Below are positions 24,239 to 38,000 of a DNA stretch of 64,000 bases, piece by piece. Within the stretch, counting starts at the first letter, position 1. Each line of letters starts with the position of its first letter. This DNA comes from Nymphaea colorata (Eukaryota > Streptophyta > Magnoliopsida > Nymphaeales > Nymphaeaceae). A program made the position numbers and the translations under genes. Under the pieces are notes generated by a model. That model made no database searches. It saw nothing but the letters and a program-made list of their open reading frames with translations, and was not told the origin of the DNA. The stretch is taken from NCBI RefSeq assembly GCF_008831285.2, contig NC_045143.1, forward strand, positions 9,309,503-9,373,502, in the 5' to 3' direction.

Positions 24239-25909
24239 ACCAAAAGAAGAAATGAACAAGAGAAAGAAGAAGAAGATGCAAGATGTGTATGTGGTTAGGA
24301 GACAAGTTCTTCTAATTATAGACCACACAGAAATTTTCACTATTAAAGTTCAAGAATACAAGAAATAGTATTCTATATAGTAGGTTTTACATCGAGAGAA
24401 ACTCAGAGTTAAATGAAAGATCTTAGATCAAGATAATCAGAGATGTGTGCATATGTAGGCCTCCATCAGCTTGTATGTGATCTTCTTGAAACGATGTTAC
24501 AAGATGCATGAATGCCAATGGATCAGATTTATAGTTACTACAAAATTCAAACTACTCACATAATTTCACTTGAATAAGAATCTGCTTTTGACATCTAAAA
24601 CATAAACATCAGAATTTTTACATTCTGGATGTGGACATCCATGAATATCATATATCTATCAGATTAGGTAAGAAAAATATCATACATGTATCTATCCCCA
24701 GTTATCAATCAAGCGTGAATTTTGCTGGAACCAACCACTTGAATTTAAGGACAAAGGTCACCAGAGTCAATACGACTCTCTTCGCTCCCTTTGGATAGAA
24801 GGGTGTATTGGCCTTATAAATCTCTACATAATAAATATATGTCAAAATCAGAGCAATAGATCCTTCCCTGGGCTACAAGTGCAGATGGCATTGGAACTTC
24901 TGGATTAGCAAAATTTCTTCCAAGCGCTCTTAGTCATGGAAGGCTCTTGTCTGGCTTTGTCTAAGAAGGAAATTTATGTTTTAATTGGGAAATCACAACT
25001 CTAATGGATCGTTTGTCAAATGAAACACTTTGTGAGTGTTTTATGAATCTGTCCTAAAAAATGACGTAGATTCACAGGCACCTAGTTACAGTGTTTCATG
25101 AATGTGCATCAATCTTTAGGGTAGATTCATGAAATACTTATATAATGTTCCAACTACCAAACAACCCCTAGAGCTTTTTGATTTTGCAGAATGATACTCT
25201 CTTTCTTTAAAGTGGGTTTTATTCTTCACAATGGAGAACAAGTTGTTGACTTTGGATAAAGAGCTTAGGCTACATCTAAACAAGCTTCTGCTGCATTTGT
25301 CAAGCTAGTAAAGAATCCTGTGACTTCTTCCTTCAATGCCCACTTGCAGAGAAGGCCTAGAAGTTTCCTACTAGTAATTTAGTAAATTTTATATGCCTGA
25401 GCTTCCATGGAAGGCTTCATGAAGCAGTTGAAAAGTTGAGAACTTTTCATTTAAATGGGGCTGGCTGGCCAATATGTGGAAGGTTCTCATACTCACCTTG
25501 GTTAGGAAAGATTTGGTGGCTTAAATATTTTTATCTACCATACAAATTGAAGAGCTTTGACTGATTGCTTTGGTCATGCTTTTTTGAATAGCATTTGTGA
25601 TCATGACTCAATCTAGATTAAGGCTTCCCAAATGAGAATATCATGGCCACCCAAGTCTCGACAAAACAGGGCTCGAGCAAGCCTGAAGACCTTGATGGCA
25701 ACTCAAGCCAAGCTATTGAGCATGGCTTGTCCGTCAACTTCATGTCTACCGAGTATTTAGTCCGATGTTCGCTTTTGTTTGAAACCCTTGGTGTTTTCTT
25801 TTCAATAATCTCAAAAACCTTCAGTGACCCACCAACAATATTTTCTGTTTTGTGTGTGTGAGTGTTCGTGTGTGGGTGGGTCTGATATATATATATATAT
25901 AGATAGATT
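23752..25909. other. Intergenic DNA without a recognisable gene
   Basis: Contains a (CT)n tract (24200-24235) and an MITE-like element (25012-25171). Short open frames such as 25643-25861 have no recognisable domain. Confidence 0.45.
25012..25171. mobile_element. MITE-like inverted-repeat element
   Basis: The ends 'ggatcgtttgtcaaatgaaaca' and 'ttccaactaccaaacaaccc' are imperfect inverted repeats. The interior shares 'aatctttagggtagattcat' with the element at 8108-8272. The target duplication is not clear. Confidence 0.5.
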
Positions 25910-25983
25910 GAGCTCTTTTTAATCACAATTGCCCATTAGGCAGATGTAATTAAACACAATGCACCGGCCTTATGTTGTGACAG

Positions 25984-26075
<92 letters not shown>

Positions 26076-26146
26076 CTCTTTTTAATCACAATTGCCCATT
26101 AGGCAGATGTAATTAAACACAATGCACCGGCCTTATGTTGTGAGAG

Positions 26147-26204
<58 letters not shown>

Positions 26205-26275
26205 CTCTTTTTAATCACAATTGCCCATTAGGCAGATGTAATTAAACACAATGCACCGGCCTTATGTTGTGAGAG

Positions 26276-26325
<50 letters not shown>

Positions 26326-26400
26326 CTCTTTTTAATCACAATTGCCCATTAGGCAGATGTAATTAAACACAACGCACCGGCCTTATGTTGTGAGAGGTGT
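25910..26400. repeat. Four-unit minisatellite with embedded (TA)n(GA)n microsatellites
   Basis: A core of about 78 bp (starts gagctctttttaatcacaat, ends ttatgttgtgagaggtgt) occurs at 25910, 26073, 26202 and 26323. The cores are nearly identical. They are separated by (TA)n(GA)n tracts of shrinking length: total periods are 163, 129 and 121 bp. A short AT tract with 'agatagatt' also precedes the first unit. Confidence 0.95.
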
Positions 26401-28050
26401 AAGCCAAATTTAAACCGGCCTTAAAATATCTTAAGTCCTTGAATTCATATTAAAAGATGTAGTGCATGGCACCAATGTATAATAAATAAATGTACGTGGT
26501 GCAACTGCCCACTCTGGCCTACATGTGGTGCTCCCACTGTACCCAATATCTATTTATTCATATCTATATACTGTCACTGATCGAAATTCGATTAGAAGGA
26601 AATCTGGATTTGATGGAATATTCAACGCCGATGTCCGAACCATTGACATCTGAGCAGCACTAATCACATGATCATCGATCGTCTGCACCAATTCGATCCA
26701 CCTCCTCCTTATTTCCCGAGCAAATCATTTATTATTGCAGATTTCGCTGAAGACTTCCTCCTCCCATGTTCGTTCTATTATCAAGGGTCTTTTTCAAAGG
26801 CCAGACTGTTTATTAGTGACTCAGCTGGACGATGATCAATTCTGCACGTAAACCTGAGTGAACCTCAAGCACCGTTCATTGGAAGAGCTTTCATCCCTCC
26901 GAAAGACAAATAGAAAGAAAGCTTCGCCGGGAAAAGTTGAGGTCTTCAAGCCCGGCTTTGTATCTATGGCCGCCGATCGAGAAGCCTTCTGGTTGCTTTC
27001 GCGGCTTCTTTCATGTCCTTCAACGAACCACAGGAAATTAATCAGCAACACGTGACGGGATATAAACAGAGGTCCCAGGCCACTAGGTTAGAGATAGAAA
27101 CCAGACTCCTTAAAATTGATTTGTCAAAATTTTTGCACAATCTAACCGTATAGCTACAAGAAACGTATATTAAACTAATCATTTTCAAGTTTAATAATGC
27201 TTTTTAACATGAAGAATAACGGCCCTTACAACATCAGAATTTTTTTACAGAAAAATCAATATTTTTCAAAAATGCAACTTCAGTAAAGACTTGTTTTATG
27301 TTAAATTAGTGTGCATAAGCAGTCTACAATATTCATATTTTGTTTAAAATATATTTTCATAAGAAAAAAAACAACTAGTTTTTATCTCTAACCTAAATAG
27401 TGTGGGATATACTAATTTTCCAATATATTTAGATATTGGCCTTTAAGCACTTAAAAAACATTTTGAAGCAGAAAAAAAAAAAACAAAAAGCAGGCCCAAA
27501 TGAAAGGTCAAGCACTCCTTTCTTTTTTTGGAGTTTAGAGTTGCTTAGAACCTCAGTGGTCTTATGGTACATCTTTTGATTCAAGTGTCATGGATGCCAT
27601 GATTGCTTCGGATGTTACATGTTAAAAACTATGAATTTACTCAGATGAAAGGGGTCCGATCTTAAATCCATGAATTTGAGATCGTAGAGATCTTGATCAC
27701 CACGATCCACAGATCTCAAACACAACCAATATGAATCAAACTGAGGGTGAAACAATGCACTACTCAAGGTAACCAACTATACTACGTCTATTAAGGTATA
27801 AATGAACTTCAATAGTAAGGAGATTACCTGTCCACGCAAATCACATGTGGAAGCCAATAGTCGAATGTGCGCAAATCACATGTGGAAGCCAATAGTCGAA
27901 TGTGCTATATATCCAGTCTACTTGCCTTTTAAAAATGAAAAAAGTGTTCCACCTACTAAAATATTAAAATTTATACAACCCCTCTTTAGATTAAAAAGGC
28001 AGATTTTAAAAGGAAAAAATCTTTATAAATTCAAAACTGAAAAAAAAAAA
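26401..28050. other. Intergenic DNA downstream of the bHLH gene
   Basis: A 35-bp unit is tandemly duplicated at 27835-27904 (starts cgcaaatcacatgtggaagc). Open frames at about 26840-27055 have no recognisable content. No other feature was seen. Confidence 0.45.
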
Positions 28051-28381
28051 CTAAAACAAATCACCTTCCTCATGGACGATCACGATCACTTGGTGGCTTC
28101 TAAACAAGAAGTACGAAAAGCAGACTTCGACGTTGCATGCAGGCTGCAGCACCCCAATGAAAGCAACGAGCATGCACCAAAGAAATTTATGGTCATTTCG
28201 ACATTTTTGTAAGAAATAAAAGATTTTAAAAAAAAAAAATTTCACTTTTCATAGGAGGCTTCCTTATTATAGACAAGATGCATATACTTGTTTGGCAACC
28301 TCAGTGCACCAAAAATTATGCACAAAAATGGTTTATATAACCATCTTTCCAGGTAGAAGCCAAAGAATAAAAATAGATGCT

Positions 28382-29156
28382 TTAATTTTGATAAAAGAAA
28401 GTGGAATGAGCTTTGGCCTGTTGAGGTATTGCTGATTGAAATTTAATCCAAAAACATACCTCAGCTAAAACGTCTACCACGACAGAGACTTCTCGAGAGT
28501 CGATCCTCTCCGCCCTCAACCCCATCGCGCTCAGCCTTCTACCCTTCAAGCACTCTGCAACTTTCATGGCAGCATCAATGACAGAAACTGGTTTCTGCAC
28601 TCTAATCTCTAAGCTTGACCTCTCCTCTCTCCCTTCTTCCCCACCCTCCTCCCTTCTATCCGCAAATCTCGGCCCATGGCTGGCTGCGCCGCCCCGTCTC
28701 TGCAGCTCCTCGTTCCTTCTCTTCAATATCTTCAGCTGCCGAGCCGCCTCTCGAACTATCGACACCTTGTCATTCTAAAAACAAGATTCTTAGAACGACT
28801 CCCCATTAGTTCATCTGAGCAAGAAATCCGCCATTAACAAAGGGAAAGAGAAGAAAGCGAACCTTGGATCCGCGGGGGAGCATGGAGTGCAGGATTCTGT
28901 ATTCTTGCCTGAGCTTCTCCCTCCGTTGCCTCTCGCTCATCATGTGCCTGTAACCCTGATCCCGTTCCAGCATCCGACGGCCAGCATCAGCCGTATGGAT
29001 CCTACGGAGCATCTCTATCGCCCGTCTGTTCAGATTCCGGTGATTTGGATTTGGACCCCAAGTTCTTGCTCCCGAGTACACTGTGAAAGCGCTGGAGGGC
29101 GCATCGCAGAGGTCCGGGAATCCGAGATCTGGATAGAACAGCTCGAACGCATCCAT
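28382..29156 (-). CDS. bHLH transcription factor, bHLH92-like
   Basis: Exon 1 is 29156-28863 and exon 2 starts at 28774 (donor AAG|GTTCGC, acceptor TTTTAG|AAT). The N-terminal part has AFTVYSGARTWGPN and a NLNRRAIEMLRR stretch resembling bHLH92 homologues. The DNA-binding basic region and first helix read RHMMSERQRREKLRQEYRIL, and the loop and second helix span the splice junction (LPRGSK|NDKVSIVREAARQLK). The H-E-R residues that contact the E-box correspond to H, E and R in this basic region. After a Glu/Arg-rich linker comes an ACT-like region (LEIRVQKPVSVIDAAMKVAE). The C-terminus is uncertain: reading on gives a stop at 28384-28382, but a good donor (GAG|GTATGT) lies near 28455, and a candidate last exon exists at 28143-28051. 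A G-box is at 29280-29285 and a TATA-like motif near 29206-29215 upstream. Confidence 0.85.
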
Positions 29157-29201
29157 TTTTGGGTCTCTTGTTATTCCTGCATGCTTAAAGAAGAGAGTTG
29201 A

Positions 29202-29290
29202 TCGATATATAAATACTGGTTTTCATCGGGTCCACATCTGAAGACCAAGTCCGATCCAGATGTCCAGAACAGCTGCGGCCACGTGTGCGC
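29202..29290 (-). promoter_or_regulatory. Promoter elements of the bHLH gene
   Basis: Read on the minus strand, TATTTATATAT (about 29205-29215) sits about 50-60 bp upstream of the start codon. The palindromic G-box CACGTG is at 29280-29285. G-boxes are bound by bHLH and bZIP factors, so autoregulation is possible but only inferred. Confidence 0.45.
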
Positions 29291-32087
29291 TCTCCTGAGA
29301 CAAGGTCAAAGTTGTCCGACTATTGACTCGTGACGACGATGGGTTTGGGCTGCCAGACTTTGGTCGATCCACGGCCCAACTGTGGTCCAAATTATGATGC
29401 AAAATATTTTGGGACGTAGATGGGCCACATCTTGGTCCATATCCACGGATACCAACCTGGAAAATTCCAGAACATCCAGGAAATAACTAGAATTAGAGAG
29501 ATCCAGAAAAGATAGGTGGGGAAGAAAACGATTAGATGCCCATGCACAGGTCACTTTTGAAGTTAGGTGGTGGAGCATGGTACAAAATTTTCTTGGTAGG
29601 ACCAAACTAAATGCAGGTAGGATCAAACTAAATCTGAATATAAAAATACATTATCCAACCAAAATTTTTCAATACTTGTAATATATATTTTTTTTAAGTA
29701 TTTGGGGCGAGCCACGACGTAGGTGGCCCCAACTACTATTAAGAATGTTGATATATATATCTGTAATGGATATATGACCTAATCGTTTTGAAAAAACAGA
29801 TATAAAAAAAAAACAATAATATTTGATTTAGAAAACAAATGAGATTCAGGTTTAAAAAATGACACCGATTTGTTCAAATTTTAATATACATAAACATGTC
29901 AGATTTGGAACAAAATTAGTTCGAAATAGATTTCTTATATCTAATGCTCTTGCATTTTGAAAATTAGCTAGATTTGATTTAAAATTTAATTCAAATTCTG
30001 GATGTAAAAATTGTATTTGGATTGGATTTTGATCGTGAAATCAGGTTTCGATTCACATTCCTTTTTTTGTTATAATGCCAATCTAAATATGTAAATAGTC
30101 AGAAAAGCAGAAACTATTAAGAGTATATCTGACTCAAATTCAATTCATTAACACCCTGACATAGCCCGATGCTAGTCTTTAAACAAAAAATATTAATAAA
30201 ATAAGAAAAAACCAAGCCTGTATATATTTGGAAAATCCTTTTATAAATGAGAATAACCAGCGCCAAAACGATCTAGTTAAGAGACATTTATAAAATTTAT
30301 TCTTAATTTTCAAAGAACATAAATATGTAAATGAAAAAATTTGCTCAAAAATATCAAGATAAAAGATTTGAGCTCCCTGTGATCAGTCGGAGCCCGCACC
30401 TCCCTGCATGGCGGCATGTCATCATATCTGGCGTAATCATATTGACGACCAAGAATTTTTCTGGCCGGTGAGATTGAAATTCTAGAACATAAGCCTTTCG
30501 TTGACGTGATGGGCGTGCTGATGCACGAAGTCGTGAGGTATGTGATGAAGCATTCGAGACAACGATTGGTTGGTTCATTTTTTATTCTTCTATTTGCTTA
30601 TTCAAAAAATAAGCTGAAAATAATTTCTCATCGTTTCATAACTGTTTGAACTGAACGGGTCGATTCAGCAAATGGGCGTCCTGGTAAATTTGATTTTGAA
30701 TCATAAGCACCAACTTGATTATTTTTGCTATTTCTGTGTTGTTTGGAGAGAAATTAGGAGTTTTGAGCTTGGTGAGTGGGACTCTGGCGACACTGTGCTC
30801 GAGCATCTTGATTGCGCCACCATGGGGATGGAACGCGGAGAAGCAAACAAGTTATCGGAAGCTTGCATTGAGTATATTTGGTCAGTAGTCTTTTTGTTTT
30901 TCTTTCAATAATTGCATGTGATTACCAGAGTTTTCCTCTTGTTCAAAAAGGAATTGAGCCACCGCCTGCGATTTTCGATGTGCCAAGGGGAACTTCAAGA
31001 GTATTCGCGATGATTCTTATCACACATAGTGAGGGGGTTTTGTTAACTACGCATAGTTCCGTTGTTTATTTAATAGATCTTTTAATTAACACAGAGTGGT
31101 TAAGTCAGACCCTTAAGAAAAATTGTCACCGTCTTTGGTGATACAAAGTAAACACTTGCACCGATAAATGTTGCGGTTGTTCAATTGCTTTTCAAAAGGT
31201 TCACTCTAAAACCACAGAGAAATCATAGTTCACGTTGAATGCATTATTCGTACAATCAAGCGTCAACCGAAAATTGCAGAGATGTGCATATACATGGAGA
31301 TCAATACCACAGAAAGAACCTATTTCGTACATCGCCAAAAAAAGGGGACGAATGGGGAAATAGATTTCTTTTGCTGTTTCTTGGTGGAACCAAGTAGCAT
31401 GAACGTGACCATCTTTGAAATAACATGATGGGAGTACGATTTCCTTTTCACGAACAAGATGCTGAACCTTCAGGCGCCGACCACGTCTGGTAGTTCTTCT
31501 CGTAAGCTGATTTCATGGACAATTAACAGTAGTTAAAAATATGAAGAAAATGCTGCAGCGGCTGTTAAAGGATTGAGAAATTTGATAAAAGAAAATGACA
31601 TAAGGACCTTACGAAATGGAAGCGTCATCGATACCAGGAAATAAGTAATTGGGCTGGACATAATTTACTACGTGGAGTCAATCTCATAGATAAGCCGTCC
31701 AAATTGAATATCACCGACAAACATAATGCCTGCACCTTTCCTTCAACAAGATGATATATCCCTGTACTTCGTCAAAGGCATTCAACAATGAGCCTAAATT
31801 CACATAAAACCCAGAACATCTTAAGTCTTCCAAGCAGGAAAAAGCAAAATAAATTTGTCAAAAGATGAAAAACAGAGGAACCAAAAGTAATGGCGTTCAA
31901 TGCAAAAAGAAGTAAGACATCTGATTTTCAGCTTTCAATCCTTTGACTACAAGATTCCAACTTGATTAGAACCCCAAAGGCCTTTAACTTCTGTATCTCA
32001 AAACGGAGACTGTCATCTAAGCCTTCTTATGCTTCAATGTAATAAACACAAAAAACATGGGCATCAAACTTGACCTGAAATTTCTCT
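29291..32087. other. Intergenic DNA between bHLH and CFM3
   Basis: AT-rich, with an 'aattcaaatt'-type degenerate block at 29820-30140 similar in character to 11170-11660. Open frames at 30354-31141 show no known domain. The part just left of 32088 should be the CFM3 3'UTR. Confidence 0.4.
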
Positions 32088-35000
32088 TCAATCATGTGAC
32101 ATTGTTCCTCCCCATCTCGTTGGGAGATTGCTATCATGTGCCGTAAAGGAATTAATTGCAGATGAATCTACACCATAACTTGATTCCTTAATGTCATCAA
32201 ATGCATCTAGATCTTCATCTATCTGATAGGTCTCAAGATATGCTTCCTCTCCTTCATCCTATAAAAAAAGAGGATATTTTGTCGATATGGTTATACTTCC
32301 ATCCAAGTTGGTTATCTTTTAGTTGCCATTTCATTTTCACAGAATAATAAAATCACCTCTGTATCTTCGTCATTAGAAGAATATGCTGAATCAATCCTTG
32401 CATATAGCTCATCATCTCCATGTTCCTTCACATCTTCCATTTGATCCTACAATGACACAGCAAAAAAATGAAAGTACGTCGGTTATGTTCTTCCAGTAGC
32501 AGTTATGCCATCCATCTTCTGTTAGGTTTCTATGGTTTACATCCTTGTAAACAAGCGAACACGTACTAGTTCATTGCGTAAATCTGCCACCCTTTTCTGA
32601 AGATTTGAGATATGAGTTTGGATTGCCTGTAAAGAGAAAACCAGCACAAGCAAAATCAACACGTGGTGATTTATTGGAGCTCTTTATGAAAAATAAGTTG
32701 GATGTCTGTATGTGGCTAGCATAAGCTAAAAGATAAACCCTAAACTTTCTGATGATGATGAAAGCACCTGATGCCTCTGAAGCTCTATGGATCGAGCTAA
32801 AGCCTTGCGCTTGGTTAGGAGATTCTTGGGCCTCAAAGTAGGTGGCCTCTTATAGTCCTTGCCTCGGTAAACAATCATGGCATACCCTTTGGATACCCTA
32901 TCCACAGAGACCAGTATACCTCCACTTTCTGCCTCAAGCGACAGAGCTATGTTCTTCACTTCTGCGAACGTTTTTGCTTTTACAATTATTTTAACCAGCT
33001 CCCTGTACTTCCAATGCAGATGCATGTTTTCAACTGTGCCGTCAAAAACTCCTCGTCTGCCTGCATTTAGCCAAGCGATATCAAACCCATAGTCACAAAA
33101 AAAGAAAAAAAAATCGAAAAAACACATTAGAAACACGAAAAATAAGTCAGCCGAAAAAACAGCAAAAAAGCTCCCTTCCTTTCAAATGCCAAGACTGAAA
33201 AAAATACGAAAAAACACTTTTTTCATTTTTTCCCACGCTTTCCCATTTTTTTCCATTTTAGTTTTTTTTTCATATTTTTCAATGTCAGACTTCTTTTTTT
33301 CATTTCTAATTTTTATGTGTTGCTTATCTACTTATTTTTTGGGTAGTTTTGTTAGTTTCTCCTTTACTTTATTTTTCCCTAATTTTTAGGATTTTTAAAT
33401 TTTTAAAAGTTTACTGTATTTTTTCTTTTTTAAAAATTTGCCATATTATACCTGAAAAAAAATCTCGCCGAATAAAACACGAAAACAATATTTGTGGCTA
33501 TGATCAAACCTCCTATTCAAAATTTCAAATCATAAATAATAGAGGATTATTTTGAAGGTCATAGAGTAGTCACCCAGTAGCAGGAATGCTTTCATTCTAA
33601 GGCCAAGCTTCCGAAACATGAAGCGCTCCTCATCACTGATGCTTTCTGGATCAACTGAAGATTCTGCTGGCTTCAAAAATTCTTCTACTTTGGCTAATGC
33701 TTTTTCTGCTTTCATTAATTTCCTCTGGGCCTGGCATCTCAGAGAAAGGCATATTAGTATCAGAAGGCAACAAAAATGTTGGGAAACTAAGCCTTCCTCT
33801 GGCTACCTCAGGCAATTTTGAATAAAAGATTTTTAAAAAGAGGAAAAATATGTCTAAGCAACATTTATCACCTAGTTGGTTTGGCCTCAACATGTTCCTG
33901 ACAACTAAGCCATTCCTTGTTGAAAAATTGTTTTATGCAATATTTGCTAAGAAAATCCACGTGTTGCCATCAGACATTTTGTCTTCCAGACAGCCCCAAC
34001 CCAAAGGATAAAAGCAGATCAAAATCCATATATAATTAGATTCTCCACATTAGATTGTTTACATCATTCTGTCCCCCATTCTTCATATACTTGCGAGGTT
34101 ATATGAACAAACACAACAAGATAATGTGTTTTTCATGACTTCTAGTTCTTCCCATAGAAAGTAAACAGAAAAGGAAGAAAATCCCAAATAAAATAATTAT
34201 AGCCTTAAAATATGGACATTAATGCCCATGACATCTCCCAAATACTGCAAATGGAGACATACAGAAGAGAAAACATAATCCGAAAAGTGACTCTTCTTCA
34301 TATCTGAGAGTGGAAAGAAGTCAGGAATTTCATGCACATAGGACCAAGGACAGTAAGGAATTTTGCAGGCTGGCCCAGATATGGAAGAGACCAACTATTT
34401 GCCTCAGGTCCACTTGGGTGTATTTTCTCAATCAACCTGAAACTAACTTCAGCTAATCATGGCATTGTGTTGATATAAGCAACAGATGGAGTCATGGTTG
34501 TGGCTTATGAGGATTGAAGTAGTTTATCATACATTATCCGTTCATGACAGATCAATCATGATGCATGACAGATAATCGAATAGTCCAATTCGATTCACGT
34601 GAAGCTTATAGGGAACATGGAACCCAGAACCTTCCTATCTGATTAAGGAACTAAAAAGCCAATTCATGCACATATGACCAATGAGTTCTACAATATACAT
34701 GTTAGAAGCTAAAGAGATGATATTTTAGTTTCACTAGAGATTACATACATCCTTGTCTTTAAAGGCATTGATTTTTTCAAAAGATAATCTGAAGCAGACT
34801 TTGAATCCAAGTTCAATATAGTTGTTACACAAAGAGAAGTTACAGCCATCTAATATTAATCCATCCAATGATAAACCTGTGGATATTGTCTGATGCAGTG
34901 ATTAGAGGGTTAGCGCTAATTGCTGCGGCAAACTACAAATAAAATGAAGAACAGAAAAGCAAATTGAATGGAAAGGAAAGCAAAATAAATTTAGGGTTTT

Positions 35001-38000
35001 GATTAATCAACATCTAATGTCCTCCAAAACAACAGATTGCCTGTAAATAAGTTTTCCTAACTATTTGGATTTGGGTTCCCATATTGAGAAAAAAAGGTCC
35101 CAAATCCAAAATAAAAATGAAACAAATATGTAATCAAATAAATAAATTCAATCAGATGAATCTAAATCTAAATGAATAGCTCCTGCATCATTGAATCTAC
35201 CAGCTGAAGAATGGTTTGGCAAATATACATAAACCAAACTCACCAAAACCATTTTGTTCTCAAGCTTCCTCACTAAATCAGCATGCCTCGCCTTTTCTGC
35301 AGCCCTCTTCATCATTTTCTTGTCTCTTTCATCCAGTTTCTTTCCCCACCGAGCACTGGCTTCAAGTGTTTCCCCTAGTGTGCCAGCAGTATGAGGCTCT
35401 GCACTTGGCTGTACATCTGAAGTAACTGATAGAGAAGCTCTCCACCGTGCCCTTTCCTCTTCATCCTGCAAGGTCTTGGCCAATCTTTCCCGCTCTAATA
35501 ATGCTTCTGTTACTTCAGCAGATAAGAAATTCTTACCCCTGTAGAACACAAGGTAGTCCTTGTTTCTGGATAGAAGTGTGCCTCCTGTTAGTTGCTGCAT
35601 TCAGATACAGCAACAAATAGTGAGATAAGTAACAAAGTCAAAATACTCTCCATCTGCATGTATGATAACAAAAAACATCATCAATATTTTGAAAAAATGT
35701 GACATTCAGAAAAATATATTCAAAATCCCTTACCAATGAAACATGTCCGAGTATTTCAAAACATCAGCTAATCACAATAATAACAGAATGTTTAACTCAT
35801 ACATTTTATGAATATGTATTGCCCTTGCTTTGCTTATAACTTTCTAAGAACAAATATCTGTATTTCCAAAATTTATTATCTTTTCTTTCCATTTGAGAAT
35901 GCCCAAGATTTCCAGTCTAAAATAATGTTGACCAAATGCATTTAAATTTGGCTACAAAATCCTAATACTTGATGAAATCATCAAAATGGACTCAATAAAC
36001 ACAATAAGAACAGTGGAATTATCAAAGGACAAATAGTGGTATAAACATGAAGTGTATAATCCATCATTCTGAATTTGGTAGACAAGGCCCTGCATCTGAA
36101 AGAAAGACTATTAAAAAAAAAAACCATAAGGTATGTCAGATATTTTATATAGGCTTGATGCTATTTATTCATATACATTTATCACCTTTATATCTTCAGC
36201 CATTCTCTCACTAGTAGTGACCTGAACCCCCCGCTTGAGAGCAATCTTTGCAATAGAGCTTTTCTCCCATAGCTTTATCATTGCCACTGCTAAGCCTTGA
36301 TGCTGCCTGCTTCTCCCTGTAGAAGAGAACACACATAAGGTTCTGTTACAATGACACAAAATGTCTGTCCAAAAGTCAAACCAGAAAAGTTCAAACTGGA
36401 CAAAGAAAAAAAAAACAATAAGTAATGTTGTACCTAACGCGAAATGAGGAGGCAATACCCTTGCAAGTCTTCGAAGAGATGTCATTTCAGTTGTTCCAAG
36501 TGAGCGTTTGACCCCATAAGGTAGAAGTCTGAACGGGGGTTTATAGCCAGCAACCACACCAGGAAGAAGATCTGCATCAATTGGTAATGGATTGCAACCT
36601 GGCCAATCTGTGAACCTTGGACCTAGACCATCTAAAAGTTTGTCTATTTCATGCTCATATTTGAGTTTTTTAGAAGATTCTGAAACATCTTTCTCATCGC
36701 TGGAGCTTGAACTGGATGCCTCACCACTGCTAACTGATCTGCTTTCAGGCAAATCACCTTGAGCCACACCAGGTTGTAGATCAAATGTACTTGGACTAGT
36801 TCTGTGTTTGTTCTCTCTATATTGACTATTTTGCTTAGATGAAACCTCATAATTCACTCCTCGATATAAAGAAAGGGAACTGCCTGACCTCCAAATCACC
36901 ATTCCTCCAGTCTTCCTCTGACATTTAGTAAACCGCTATAAGTTTAAATAGGTAAAGTACCTTTTCTGTTAGTACTAACAGCGATGCTAGCAGAACTAGT
37001 CTGCACTGTGCCGACAGCTCTGAGGCTATTTGATGCAGGTCAGCTTTGGCAAGTAATATAGATATTTGTGGGACTGCATATAGGATGATTTTGGGGGGAT
37101 GACCCATAGGGAATATCTCAATTTTTTTTTTCAGGACGTCAGTACCATAATTTCAGTAATGGTCAATATGATTTTTTTTCAATATGCAGATTAATAATAA
37201 TTTGCATTTGCAAGTCATGATTGAAAACCTTACGGACTACAAATGTCAAAAAAGAGAGCATGATTGAGAAATGCTTCCGAAATGATGGCCTAAAGTATTA
37301 CAAAGAAAAACAAAAACTCTAACCTACTCAGATCATTTGGCACGTGCTAATAGAAAAAAAAACACCAGTTAGTTCCGTTCTCTGGGTGGCAAGTTAGATA
37401 ATGAACCCCATACTCGATCAGACTCAGGAAGCATCGTGACAGCATTGAGAAAGAAAGAATGTCCAGAAGCCATTTGACGTCTAGATGCGAATGAAGAATG
37501 CAGCAAAGAAATCACAAATTACAATAACTTTAAATTACGATCCCAAATATTTTAAACGCCAACCGTCAAAGGCGACATACGGTTCCAATATCTTAATCAC
37601 ATACACGTTGAATAGAGAAGTAGCAATTAGTTAGTTACTTCTAACTATCAATTTCATAAGAAATTTAATCAACCATTGCAACTCGTTATGGATGAAATGC
37701 AAACAAATCAAGAAAATGAAACAGCGACGATGAAAACACTCACTTCCAAGATTTCATGCATCCTTTTCATGTTGAGTGCAGGTGACCCTTCACATTTGAT
37801 TCTGACCACCTCTGATTTTTTCCATTTCTCATGAATTGCTTCCACGATCTCCTGAGTAACACCCGCGCCGCCAATCTTCGTCTTCCCCTTCGTCCGAATT
37901 GCCAAATGCCTCAGCCTGCGCAACTCGGATTCTGGAAGAGTCAATTCAGCAAACGATGTTTTGCTTCTTCTCTTCCTCGCCAAGCTCCCATCTTCTAATA

